From Mycobacterium sp. OTB74 (lineage in GTDB: Bacteria > Actinomycetota > Actinomycetes > Mycobacteriales > Mycobacteriaceae), in contig NZ_JARXVD010000010.1 of assembly GCF_029892685.1 (NCBI RefSeq), positions 62,001 to 126,000 of the forward strand: a stretch of DNA of 64,000 nt, given 5' to 3'. Of the stretch, positions 20,572 through 28,967 are shown one piece after another (the first letter of the stretch is position 1; every line of letters begins with the position of its first letter). A program made the translations under genes and the position numbers. The notes under the pieces were generated by a model. The model was not told the DNA's origin. It worked only from the letters and a program-made list of their open reading frames with translations, and did no database searches.

Positions 20572-22226
20572 GGTGCCACCGGCCGGTATTCGGGACGCCA
20601 CATGGTCGCCTCGACGGTGGACGCGACGTCGCCGTGAGTGCGCGTTGCGACTCCGTCGGAATGTGCCGCCGCGTACACTGCCTGAGCCACCAGAGCCGAC
20701 AGCGCGCGCAGATTCTTCACGTCAGGCAGCAGCGCCGCACCGGGTGCTGCGACGTCGGCCTGCTCGGCTACCGCACGGGCCGCGGCGACGAGCATCGATT
20801 TGGTGACCCGCGTGGCACCGGCCACGATGACACCCAGTCCGAGCCCGGGAAACACCATGAAATTGTTGGCCTGACCGAAAGTGTGAGTGACTCCGCCATA
20901 TTCGACCGGCTGCACGGGGATTCCAGCGGCGACCAGGGCGGCGCCTTTCGACCACGCAATCGCATCGGCGGGCATGACTTCGATCCGTGAGGATGGGTTC
21001 GATATCGGCAGAATTACCGGCCGCGGTGTCGCAGCCGTCATTGCTTCGATCACCTCACGGGTGAAACCACCGTGGACTGTCGAGGTGCCCAGCAGAATCG
21101 TCGGCGAGGCCATCTTAATGCTGTCGACGAGCCTGAAAGTGGCGTCGGCGGAGACACCCAGCGCCGCGCGGTTCTTGGCGTATGGCCTCTGGAAGTCGCG
21201 GAGATCGTCCATGTCGTCGAACAGCAGGCCCTGCTTGTCTACCAGCCAAATTCGGTCGACGGCGTCGTCATGGCCGGCGCCGTCGGCGACCATGGCGTCG
21301 TATAACTGGTCGGCGATGCCGACTCCCGCTGTGCCTGAACCGAATACCACCATGCGCTGGTCACGAAGCGCAGTGCGGGTAATTTTGACAGCGGCGTAGA
21401 CCGCCGCCATGACCACTGCGCCGGTGCCCTGGACGTCATCGTTGAACACGCGGTAGTCAGGCGAGTACTTGTCGAGGATCGCATGGGCATGCTCGGGTCC
21501 GAAGTCCTCGAAGTGCAACAGCGCATTGGGAAACAGTCGATGCGCGGTCTCGATGTAGCGCTTGATGAAGGCGTCGTAGTCGGCTCCACGTCGCCGTGCG
21601 TGCTTGTTCCCCAGGTAGAACGGATCGCCCAGGAGTTGTTGATTGTCGGTGCCGACGTCGAGCGAGACCGGAATGGTCCGGGACGGGTCGATGCCCCCGC
21701 CGGCGGTATAGATTGCCAGTTTCCCGACCGCGATCTGAATGCCGCCGACGCCCCAGTCACCGATCCCGAGGATCTCTTCGGCGTCGCTGCACACGACCAG
21801 ATCGACATCGTCAGGACCCAATCCCAGTGTGCCGAAGGCGGCTTCCATGTCTTCCGGTGAATCTATCGATAGATAGATGCCGCGTTGCCCGCGGTATTCA
21901 TCGGAGTACTGCTCGATTGCATCGCCTACAGTCGGATCGTAGACGACGGGAAGCAACTCGGTGAGGTGCTCGGTCAGCACCTTGTAGTACAGGACTTCGT
22001 TGCGGTTGTGCATCTGTTCAAGGAGTAAGTTGCGGGCCAGATCATTTGGCAGTGAACATAATTGGTCCCAGAGCCTGCCGGCCTGCTGCTCCAGCGTAAG
22101 TACCGCCGACGGCAGGCGTCCGACCAGACCGAGGGTACGGCGCTGCTCATCGGTGAACGCAGTGCCCTGATTGATCGTGGGTGTGGTCAGCGGGCTGGGA
22201 ATGCGGGGAACGACGGAATTCGACAT
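20568..22226 (-). CDS. NAD-dependent malic enzyme
   Basis: 552 aa from the ATG at 22226 behind AAGGAGG. It belongs to the large malic enzyme type (malolactic/NAD-ME like). It contains LLYYKVLTEHL-type N-terminal motifs, the catalytic region around AHRLFPNALLHFEDFG, the metal/substrate segment FNDDVQGTGAVV and the Rossmann motif VVFGSGTAGVGIAD. The enzyme decarboxylates malate to pyruvate, making NADH. Its stop overlaps the fumarase start and its own start lies 16 bp after the upstream gene's stop, so it is an internal operon gene. Together with SSADH and fumarase it suggests conversion of C4 acids to pyruvate. Confidence 0.92.
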   Translation of the reverse strand: MSNSVVPRIPSPLTTPTINQGTAFTDEQRRTLGLVGRLPSAVLTLEQQAGRLWDQLCSLPNDLARNLLLEQMHNRNEVLYYKVLTEHLTELLPVVYDPTVGDAIEQYSDEYRGQRGIYLSIDSPEDMEAAFGTLGLGPDDVDLVVCSDAEEILGIGDWGVGGIQIAVGKLAIYTAGGGIDPSRTIPVSLDVGTDNQQLLGDPFYLGNKHARRRGADYDAFIKRYIETAHRLFPNALLHFEDFGPEHAHAILDKYSPDYRVFNDDVQGTGAVVMAAVYAAVKITRTALRDQRMVVFGSGTAGVGIADQLYDAMVADGAGHDDAVDRIWLVDKQGLLFDDMDDLRDFQRPYAKNRAALGVSADATFRLVDSIKMASPTILLGTSTVHGGFTREVIEAMTAATPRPVILPISNPSSRIEVMPADAIAWSKGAALVAAGIPVQPVEYGGVTHTFGQANNFMVFPGLGLGVIVAGATRVTKSMLVAAARAVAEQADVAAPGAALLPDVKNLRALSALVAQAVYAAAHSDGVATRTHGDVASTVEATMWRPEYRPVAP

Positions 22227-22242
22227 GGTCGGCGCCTCCTTG

Positions 22243-23040
22243 TCAGATGATGTTGAGACAGTCCAGGAAGGGAGTGGCCGCTGATGAGTCACCGCTGATC
22301 TCACAGAAGTCACGCCACGGCTTTCGGGTGGTAGCCCAAGCGATGAAATCCACTGCTGTACTGCGAATTGTGGTGTCTCCGTGGATACCGGGCACCACCG
22401 TCAGGTGTCCGCCGGAACCGCCGTTGGGAAGCACCGTGACGGTGACAGCGCCCGGTGTGGTCAGCTCGAGCACCAGCGGCACCGTCACCGTCGCATCGAG
22501 CTCAGGGCCTTGCATTTGTGGCAGCCCGGCCAGCATGAATTCGACGGCGGGGGCAACGATCTCGTCGGTCGGTTCGGGTACGGAGAACGGCAGCGGTCCG
22601 TCGGGGGCCAGCATGTCGAACCGCAAGTGGCAGAACACATTGAACGCGGTGGTGTTCGCCAGGAGATGACGCGGATAGGTCCCGAGACCCGGAACAACCA
22701 CCGGCTCGGACGCCACCTCCGGTTCCTGACCCGCTTCCTGCAGGTCCAGCTGCTTGGGAGCATACTGGTGCCACTCGGCGATCACCTCGGCATGGCTCCA
22801 CCCGCGACGCTGGTTGACCCGCAGATCGTGGTAACGCTCACGAACTTTCGGCCACGTGGGGTCGGGCGCGGGCGGGCACACAGTCTCGTAGGCCAGCGCC
22901 CCAAGGTGCGCCAGCACGTCGATGACCCGCCAGCCCGCGCAGGCCGATGGCAGCTCCCACTGGTTGTCGCTGACTGATGGAATGATTTCGGCTAGTTGGC
23001 GATTGCTCTCGCGTGCCGCGGCTAATCCGATGCGGGTCAC
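22243..23040 (-). CDS. Maleylpyruvate isomerase-fold (mycothiol-dependent/DinB-like) protein
   Basis: 265 aa from a GTG at 23040. The N-terminal four-helix DinB-like domain has the family pattern LPSACAGWRVIDVLAHLGAL, where the His after the helix start is a metal ligand; further His occur in the middle helices (EWHQYAP, FNVFCHLRF). A small C-terminal domain follows. This superfamily includes mycothiol-dependent maleylpyruvate isomerase and many uncharacterised actinobacterial thiol-dependent enzymes. Being encoded with fumarase and malic enzyme would fit gentisate-type catabolism, but no fumarylpyruvate hydrolase or gentisate dioxygenase is present, so the substrate stays open. Confidence 0.7.
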   Translation of the reverse strand: MTRIGLAAARESNRQLAEIIPSVSDNQWELPSACAGWRVIDVLAHLGALAYETVCPPAPDPTWPKVRERYHDLRVNQRRGWSHAEVIAEWHQYAPKQLDLQEAGQEPEVASEPVVVPGLGTYPRHLLANTTAFNVFCHLRFDMLAPDGPLPFSVPEPTDEIVAPAVEFMLAGLPQMQGPELDATVTVPLVLELTTPGAVTVTVLPNGGSGGHLTVVPGIHGDTTIRSTAVDFIAWATTRKPWRDFCEISGDSSAATPFLDCLNII

Positions 23041-23058
23041 CGTCGCGTCCCTTCGTGG

Positions 23059-23196
23059 TCAGCCGGAGGCCGCGCGGTGCGACACCCGGTAAGTGGCCGC
23101 CAACGAGAACGACGGGTTGTCGAGGTCGTCGTCGATCGCCTCGTTCGCGAGAACGCCGGTACCGAGTACCGCCACCGTCGGCAACGTGTCAGGCAT
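23059..23196 (-). CDS. 45-aa ORF overlapping the SSADH 3' end
   Basis: ATG 23196 to TGA 23059. The first 8 nt overlap the end of the SSADH gene, and the ORF ends 18 bp before the next operon gene. The product begins MPDTLPTVAVLGTGVLANEA and continues with an acidic turn and a Ser/Ala/Arg-rich tail. VAVLGTG resembles the first strand and Gly loop of a Rossmann NAD-binding protein, so it could be the truncated start of a dehydrogenase; equally it could be a small coupled protein. No family recognised with confidence. Confidence 0.4.
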   Translation of the reverse strand: MPDTLPTVAVLGTGVLANEAIDDDLDNPSFSLAATYRVSHRAASG

Positions 23197-24571
23197 CAGC
23201 GCCGATCCAGACCGTCTTGGCGTTCATGAACTCGCGCATACCGAGGTCTGACAGTTCGCGCCCGTAACCACTGCGCTTCACCCCGCCGAACGGGATCTCC
23301 GGGTAGCTGGTGGTGTTTCCGTTGATGAACGCCATGCCGGACTGGACGTCGCGGACGAACACCGCCCGTTCCTCGGGGTCCTCGCTCCACAGGTTAGAGC
23401 CGAGTCCGTACGGGTGGGCGTTGGCCTGTTCCAGGGCGTCCTGCACCGAGGACACCCGGAACACCTGGGCCACCGGGCCGAACACCTCTTCGTGGTACAT
23501 GTTCATGTCCGCGGTGATGTCGGTCAGGACGGTGGGCGGGTAGAACCAGCCGGGCCCGTCGGGGCGCTTGCCGCCGACTACCGCCGTGGCTCCCTTGGCC
23601 AGGGCATCGTCGACATATGCCGCTACATCGTTGCGACCTGATTCGGTGGCCAGCGGGCCGACGTCGGTGGCTGCGTCCATTGGGTCGCCGAGCACCAAGG
23701 CCGCCATTTTCGCTGCGAACCGATCGAGGAATGCGTCGTAGATGTCGGAGTGAACGAAGAACCGCTTGCCATTGATGCACGACTGGCCGTTGTTGAGGGT
23801 GCGCGCCTTCACAGCGACATCTGTGGCCCGCTCCAGGTTCGTCGACGGCATGACGATGAACGGGTCTGAGCCACCGAGTTCGAGGACGACCCGTTTGATC
23901 TCAGACCCGGCAATGGTGGCAACCGACTTGCCCGCGGGTTCACTGCCGGTCAACGTGGCGGCCTTGACCCTGTCGTCGCGCAGGACCTGCTCCACCCGTC
24001 CGGACGAGATCAGCAGGGTCTGGAACACGTCGGCGGGGAAGCCGGCCTCGCGGAACAGCTGCTCCATGAAGAGCGCGGTCTGCGGCACGTTGGATGCGTG
24101 CTTCAGTAGCCCCACATTGCCTGCGGTCAGCGCCGGCGCAGCGAACCGCATGGCCTGCCACAGCGGGAGGTTCCACGGCATGACGGCCAGCACCGGACCG
24201 ATCGGCTGATAGGTCACGTAGGTTTCCTTGGCGCCGACACGCGCGGCGTCCGCCGGCAGGTTCTTCAGAAATGCCGGCCCCTCGGCTGCATAGAAGCGAA
24301 GGCCGCGAACGGATTTCGCGACTTCCTCCAGCGCCGCCAGGTAGGTCTTGCCCATCTCGGTGGTGATCAATCTGCTGATCGAGTCCGTGGCCTTTTCCAG
24401 GTTGTCAGCGGCTTGGTTCAGCCATCCGGAACGTTCTTCCACACTCGTCAGTCGGTACGAGGCAGCCGCGGCAGCGGCACGGCCGAGCTTGTCCTCCAGT
24501 TCGTCCGCGGTGAGCTCATCGAATTTCTTGAGTACCTCACCGGTCACCGGACTTGTCGTCGCGATCGCCAT
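23189..24571 (-). CDS. gabD: NAD(P)-dependent succinate-semialdehyde dehydrogenase
   Basis: 460 aa from the ATG at 24571. Aldehyde dehydrogenase superfamily, short GabD1-like subtype starting MAIATTSPVTGEVLKKF. The general base Glu is in LELGGSDPFIV and the nucleophile Cys in NNGQSCINGKRFFV; cofactor-binding PWNLPLWQ is present. It oxidises succinate semialdehyde to succinate. It is the first intact gene of the minus-strand operon and diverges from narG, with an alcohol dehydrogenase remnant just upstream. Substrate specificity is inferred from the subtype; other short-chain semialdehydes are possible. Confidence 0.88.
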   Translation of the reverse strand: MAIATTSPVTGEVLKKFDELTADELEDKLGRAAAAAASYRLTSVEERSGWLNQAADNLEKATDSISRLITTEMGKTYLAALEEVAKSVRGLRFYAAEGPAFLKNLPADAARVGAKETYVTYQPIGPVLAVMPWNLPLWQAMRFAAPALTAGNVGLLKHASNVPQTALFMEQLFREAGFPADVFQTLLISSGRVEQVLRDDRVKAATLTGSEPAGKSVATIAGSEIKRVVLELGGSDPFIVMPSTNLERATDVAVKARTLNNGQSCINGKRFFVHSDIYDAFLDRFAAKMAALVLGDPMDAATDVGPLATESGRNDVAAYVDDALAKGATAVVGGKRPDGPGWFYPPTVLTDITADMNMYHEEVFGPVAQVFRVSSVQDALEQANAHPYGLGSNLWSEDPEERAVFVRDVQSGMAFINGNTTSYPEIPFGGVKRSGYGRELSDLGMREFMNAKTVWIGADA

Positions 24572-24769
24572 GGTGGTCCGTTCCCTTCGCTCGCGGATAC
24601 CAGTCACGAATACTTTTGTCGGGCAAACACTTTGAATTGTCGATCCAGTTAGTTCAGCCGTGCGGACATGCCGACTGCCGGCCCGACGATCCGGCCAGCA
24701 TGCCATCGATTACAACGCTCGATCCATAGCACGATATGCGATTTTTAGGGACGATCGCAGCAAGAATGG

Positions 24770-24997
24770 TCAATCGAATACGACGACCGCACGGCCCACG
24801 ACGTCTCCGCGACCCAGCGCCTTCAGCGTGTCATTGATGTCGTCGAGCGGGACGGTGGTGACCATGTGTTTGATCTGTCCGGCGGCGGCGGCGGCGAGCG
24901 ATAGCACCTCGGTCAGGTCGTTGTGGTTCCCCCAGAAGGAGCCGAAGTACGACTTCTCGCTACTGACCCAAGGGAACAACGGGAGATCGACGTCCAC
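24770..24997 (-). pseudogene. 3' remnant of a zinc-type alcohol dehydrogenase
   Basis: Only about 75 C-terminal codons of an MDR-family alcohol dehydrogenase remain. The typical end is visible: SYFGSFWGNHNDLTEV, then a helix, then PLDDINDTLKALGRGDVVGRAVV. The whole catalytic zinc domain and Rossmann core are missing; upstream the same frame runs only to a TAA near 25047 with unrelated residues. It lies 200 bp before the SSADH start on the same strand, so an alcohol-to-aldehyde step may once have belonged to this operon. Confidence 0.75.
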
Positions 24998-25300
24998 CGG
25001 CTGAAATTCTCGGTTCGTCCTGACCTGCTCGTAAGCCTGTGCGCATTGTTACCGCGCTGAAAAGAAATCCGGCGCCCTACGCGGCAGCAATGTGACGGGT
25101 GTCGTGTCCGGGCGGTTACGCGGCCCGATTGTGGGCGGATCTCTGCAGGTAGAGCCTGCGGCCCCGAAATCGCATCTATTACCGAACGTGACCGGGCTGT
25201 TAACGCGATTGCACAAGCCGTTGCGGCGGCCAGTGCGTTCTTTTGACGACTGAGGCGCAGTCCCTAACCTCATCACTCAACGGGTGGCAAGGAGGGCGTT
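24998..25300. other. Intergenic region upstream of narG
   Basis: About 300 bp between the alcohol dehydrogenase remnant and narG with no convincing gene; a minus-strand frame at 25049-25276 has no recognisable content. It must carry the narG promoter. The only motif I can point to is the GlnR-like box listed separately at 25048-25063. No clear -10/-35 pair is identified. Confidence 0.6.
25048..25063 (+). promoter_or_regulatory. Candidate GlnR box upstream of narG
   Basis: GTTAC-N6-GAAAA matches the actinobacterial GlnR consensus GTNAC-N6-GAAAC except for the last base. It lies about 240 bp before the narG start. GlnR controls nitrogen-assimilation genes, including nitrate and nitrite genes in mycobacteria; a single imperfect match in one place is weak evidence. 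Confidence 0.3.
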
Positions 25301-28300
25301 GTGGCCGAAACCGGCGTGGTCAGTCAGGCATCAGCTGAGTCGCTGCTGCGGTTGTCCAAATACTTTCACCGCGGCGAAATATCTGAGGACCTGCGCACCG
25401 TCCACAAGGTCGGTGGGCGTTCGGCGGACGACTTCTATCGCGACCGCTGGGCCTATGACAAGGTGGTCCGCTCCACTCATGGGGTCAACTGCACCGGGTC
25501 GTGCTCGTGGAAGATATACGTCAAGGACGGCGTAATAACTTGGGAGTCACAGCAAACCGACTACCCGTCGATCGGAGCAGACAAGCCAGAGTACGAGCCA
25601 CGCGGTTGCCCACGCGGCGCGTCGTTCTCCTGGTACACGTATTCCCCTGCGCGCGTTCGTTATCCGTATGTCCGGGGACTGCTGTTGGATTACTACCGGG
25701 AAGCCAAAGAGCGGCTGCAGGATCCCGTGCTGGCGTGGGCCGACGTGGTCGAAGACCCGGAGAAGGCCCGGGCATACAAGTCAGCGCGAGGTCGCGGTGG
25801 CTTTGTCCGTGCTGAATGGTGGGAGGCCGCCGAGATCGCTGCGGCCGCCCACGTTTACACGGTGAAGACCTACGGTCCGGATCGGGTGGCCGGCTTCTCA
25901 CCCATTCCGGCAATGTCGATGGTGAGTCATGCCGTTGGGGCACGGTTCATTTCGTTGATGGGCGGCTCGATGCTGTCGTTCTACGATTGGTATGCCGACC
26001 TGCCGGTGGCCTCGCCGCAGGTGTTCGGCGATCAGACCGACGTTCCCGAATCTGCGGACTGGTTCGATGCCGGCTATCTGATCATGTGGGGCTCCAACGT
26101 CCCGGTAACCCGTACACCCGACGCCCACTACATGACCGAGGCGCGGTACCGCGGCCAGAAAGTCATTGTGGTGTCGCCGGATTACGCGGACAACACAAAG
26201 TTCGCTGACGAGTGGCTCCCGGCGAATCCCGGCACGGATGCCGCGCTGGCCATGGCGATGGGCCATGTGATCCTCAAAGAGTTTTTCGTCGAAAAGCAGA
26301 CTCCGTATTTCACCGATTACGTCAAGAAGTACACCGACCTCCCGTTCCTGGTCACCTTGGTCGAACGCGAAGGCCGGGTGCTGCCCGGAAAGTTCCTCAC
26401 CGCAGCAGATCTCGGGGATACCGGCGAGGGCGCGCAATCGAAAACCGTACTGCTGGATCAAGCCGGGCAGCCGGTGGTGCCAAATGGGTCGCTGGGCCAT
26501 CGCTTCACCCCCTCCGGCGAAGGCCGATGGAACCTCGATCTGCAAGGGGTCCAACCCCTCCTCACACTGCACGGTGGTGCCAACGACGTCACCACCGTTG
26601 CACTTCCTCGGTTCGACACCGACCAACCCGGAGTGCTGGAACGCGGGGTGCCAACCAGAGTTGTTGCAGGAAAACTGGTTACCACCGTATTCGATCTGAT
26701 GCTGGCGCAGTACGGCGTGGTGCGAGACGGGTTGCCGGGCACCTGGTCCACCGGATACGACGACGCCACCGCGCCGTACACGCCGGCCTGGCAGCAGGCC
26801 ATTACCGGAGTGCCGGCGCAGGCCGCGCTGCGGATTGCCCGCGAGTTCGCCGACAACGCCGAGCGTTCCAAGGGGCGCTCGATGATTCTCATGGGGGCCG
26901 GCACCAACCATTGGTTCCACTCGGACCAGATCTACCGTTCGTTCCTGTCCCTGGTCATCCTCACCGGATGTCAGGGCGTCAACGGTGGCGGTTGGGCGCA
27001 CTACGTCGGACAAGAAAAATGCCGGCCGGTAACAGGATGGGGCGCATTGGCTTTCGGGCTGGACTGGCAGCGCGCACCGCGGCAGATGCAGGGCACGGTG
27101 TTCTGGTACCTGGCCACCGACCAGTGGCGTTACGACCGGTTCACTACCGAGCCCATGACATCGCCGCTGGCTGCGGGCACCCTGACGGGCCGAACCGCAG
27201 CGGACAATATCGCGCTGGCCAGCCGCCTGGGCTGGATGCCGAGCTATCCGACGTTCAACCGCAATCCGTTGGATCTGGCCGATGAGGCCGAGCGACTGGG
27301 CAAGGAACCGGCACAACATGTGATGGACGGCCTCACCTCTGGGCATCTGCAGTTCGCTTGCGAGGACCCCGACGCCCCGGAGAACTTCCCGCGGTGCCTC
27401 ACGGTGTGGCGGTCCAACCTGCTGGGCTCCTCTGCCAAGGGCAACGAATACTTCCTCAAGCACCTGCTCGGAGCCGACAACAATGTGGCCGCCAGCGACG
27501 AGGACGGCCTGCGCCCGCAGGAGGTGCGCTGGCGCGACGAGGCGCCGGCCGGGAAGTTGGATCTGTTGCTGTCCTTGGACTTCCGCAACACCAGCACAAC
27601 CCTGTATTCGGACATCGTGCTGCCGGCTGCGACGTGGTACGAAAAGCACGACCTGTCCAGCACCGACATGCATCCGTTTGTGCACGCGTTCTCCCCGGCG
27701 ATTTCGCCGCCCTGGGAGACCAAGACCGACTTCGACGCGTTCCACCGTATTGCCCGCGGCTTCTCCTGGTTGGCCGAAAAACACCTGGGCAAGCGCAAGG
27801 ACATCGTGGCGATGCCGTTGGCGCACGACACTTCCGACGCCACCGCCCAGCCAGGCGGACGAGTGCTGGACTGGAAAGCTGGTGAATGCGAACCGATTCC
27901 GGGCAAGACCATGCCGCGTCTGGTGACGGTGGAACGGGACTATCCGGCGCTGGCCGACAAGATGGCGGCTCTGGGGCCGCTGGTGGAAACCCTGGGCCTG
28001 ACGGTTAAGGGCGTCACCACGCACCCGGATGCTGAGGTCGAGTACCTACGCGGGGTCAACGGTGTCTCTGACCGTGGCGTGGCCGCGGGTCGGCCGTCAC
28101 TGGCCAAGGACACCCATGCTGCGGAGGCCATCCTCGCCCTGTCCGGCACCACCAACGGACGACTGGCAGTGGAGGGCTTCGAAGCCCTGCAGCGTCGTAC
28201 CGGGACCGAATTGGTGGATCTCGCTGCCGAAAATGAAGGTAAGCGAATCACCTTCGCGGATACTCAGTCTCGACCCATGCCGGTGAACACCTCGCCGGAG

Positions 28301-28966
28301 TGGTCGGGTTCGGAGACGGGTGGACGCCGCTATTCGCCGTTCACCATCAACACCGAGCGGCTCAAGCCGTGGCACACGTTGACTGGGCGCCAGCACTTCT
28401 ATCTGGACCACGATTGGATGGACGAACTGGGGGAGCAGTTGCCGACATTCCGTCCACCGCTGGACATGACCGCACTGTTCGACGAGCCGGCAGTGGGGGA
28501 CACCAGTGGCGGGATCACCGTCCGCTACCTAACCCCGCACTCCAAGTGGTCGATCCACTCGGCATACCAGGACAACCTTTACATGCTGACGCTTTCCCGT
28601 GGCGGACAGGCGATCTGGATGTCGGATGTCGATGCCGCCAAGATCGGGGTGAAAGACAACGACTGGATCGAGTGTACCAACCGCAATGGCGTGGTGAATG
28701 CCCGCGCGATTGTCAGTCACCGGATGCCTGAAGGCCTGGTCTTCATGTACCACGCCCAAGACAAGGCGGTGGATGTACCGCGCACCGAGAAGACCGGCAA
28801 GCGCGGCGGTATTCACAACGCCCTGACCCGGATCATGATCAAGCCTACGCACCTAATCGGCGGCTATGCGCAACAGTCTTTTGCCCTGAATTACCACGGG
28901 CCCACCGGAAATCAGCGCGACGAGGTCACCACGATTCGTCGCCGTTCGCAAGAAGTGGAGTACTGA
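25301..28966 (+). CDS. narG: Respiratory nitrate reductase alpha subunit NarG
   Basis: 1221 aa from a GTG behind AAGGAGG. Molybdenum bis-MGD catalytic subunit, close to full length for the family. The FS0 cluster motif is visible as HGVNCTGSCSWK plus RGCPRGASFSWY, with the unusual His ligand. The Mo-ligand Asp lies in SFYDWYADLPVASPQ, followed by QTDVPESADW. The C-terminal molydopterin-binding domain (SIHSAYQDNLYMLTLSRGG) is intact. NarG reduces nitrate to nitrite on the cytoplasmic face using electrons from NarHI. It is the first gene of narGHJI; no narK transporter is adjacent. In M. tuberculosis this operon lies elsewhere (Rv1161-Rv1164). Confidence 0.97.
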   Translation: MAETGVVSQASAESLLRLSKYFHRGEISEDLRTVHKVGGRSADDFYRDRWAYDKVVRSTHGVNCTGSCSWKIYVKDGVITWESQQTDYPSIGADKPEYEPRGCPRGASFSWYTYSPARVRYPYVRGLLLDYYREAKERLQDPVLAWADVVEDPEKARAYKSARGRGGFVRAEWWEAAEIAAAAHVYTVKTYGPDRVAGFSPIPAMSMVSHAVGARFISLMGGSMLSFYDWYADLPVASPQVFGDQTDVPESADWFDAGYLIMWGSNVPVTRTPDAHYMTEARYRGQKVIVVSPDYADNTKFADEWLPANPGTDAALAMAMGHVILKEFFVEKQTPYFTDYVKKYTDLPFLVTLVEREGRVLPGKFLTAADLGDTGEGAQSKTVLLDQAGQPVVPNGSLGHRFTPSGEGRWNLDLQGVQPLLTLHGGANDVTTVALPRFDTDQPGVLERGVPTRVVAGKLVTTVFDLMLAQYGVVRDGLPGTWSTGYDDATAPYTPAWQQAITGVPAQAALRIAREFADNAERSKGRSMILMGAGTNHWFHSDQIYRSFLSLVILTGCQGVNGGGWAHYVGQEKCRPVTGWGALAFGLDWQRAPRQMQGTVFWYLATDQWRYDRFTTEPMTSPLAAGTLTGRTAADNIALASRLGWMPSYPTFNRNPLDLADEAERLGKEPAQHVMDGLTSGHLQFACEDPDAPENFPRCLTVWRSNLLGSSAKGNEYFLKHLLGADNNVAASDEDGLRPQEVRWRDEAPAGKLDLLLSLDFRNTSTTLYSDIVLPAATWYEKHDLSSTDMHPFVHAFSPAISPPWETKTDFDAFHRIARGFSWLAEKHLGKRKDIVAMPLAHDTSDATAQPGGRVLDWKAGECEPIPGKTMPRLVTVERDYPALADKMAALGPLVETLGLTVKGVTTHPDAEVEYLRGVNGVSDRGVAAGRPSLAKDTHAAEAILALSGTTNGRLAVEGFEALQRRTGTELVDLAAENEGKRITFADTQSRPMPVNTSPEWSGSETGGRRYSPFTINTERLKPWHTLTGRQHFYLDHDWMDELGEQLPTFRPPLDMTALFDEPAVGDTSGGITVRYLTPHSKWSIHSAYQDNLYMLTLSRGGQAIWMSDVDAAKIGVKDNDWIECTNRNGVVNARAIVSHRMPEGLVFMYHAQDKAVDVPRTEKTGKRGGIHNALTRIMIKPTHLIGGYAQQSFALNYHGPTGNQRDEVTTIRRRSQEVEY

Positions 28967-28967
28967 C

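Noticed and set aside
25049..25276. 75-codon minus-strand frame upstream of narG
   Set aside because: No ribosome-binding site and no recognisable content; more likely promoter DNA.
25898..28024. 708-codon minus-strand frame opposite narG
   Set aside because: Low-complexity Arg/Gln/His-rich antisense translation of a confidently identified gene.
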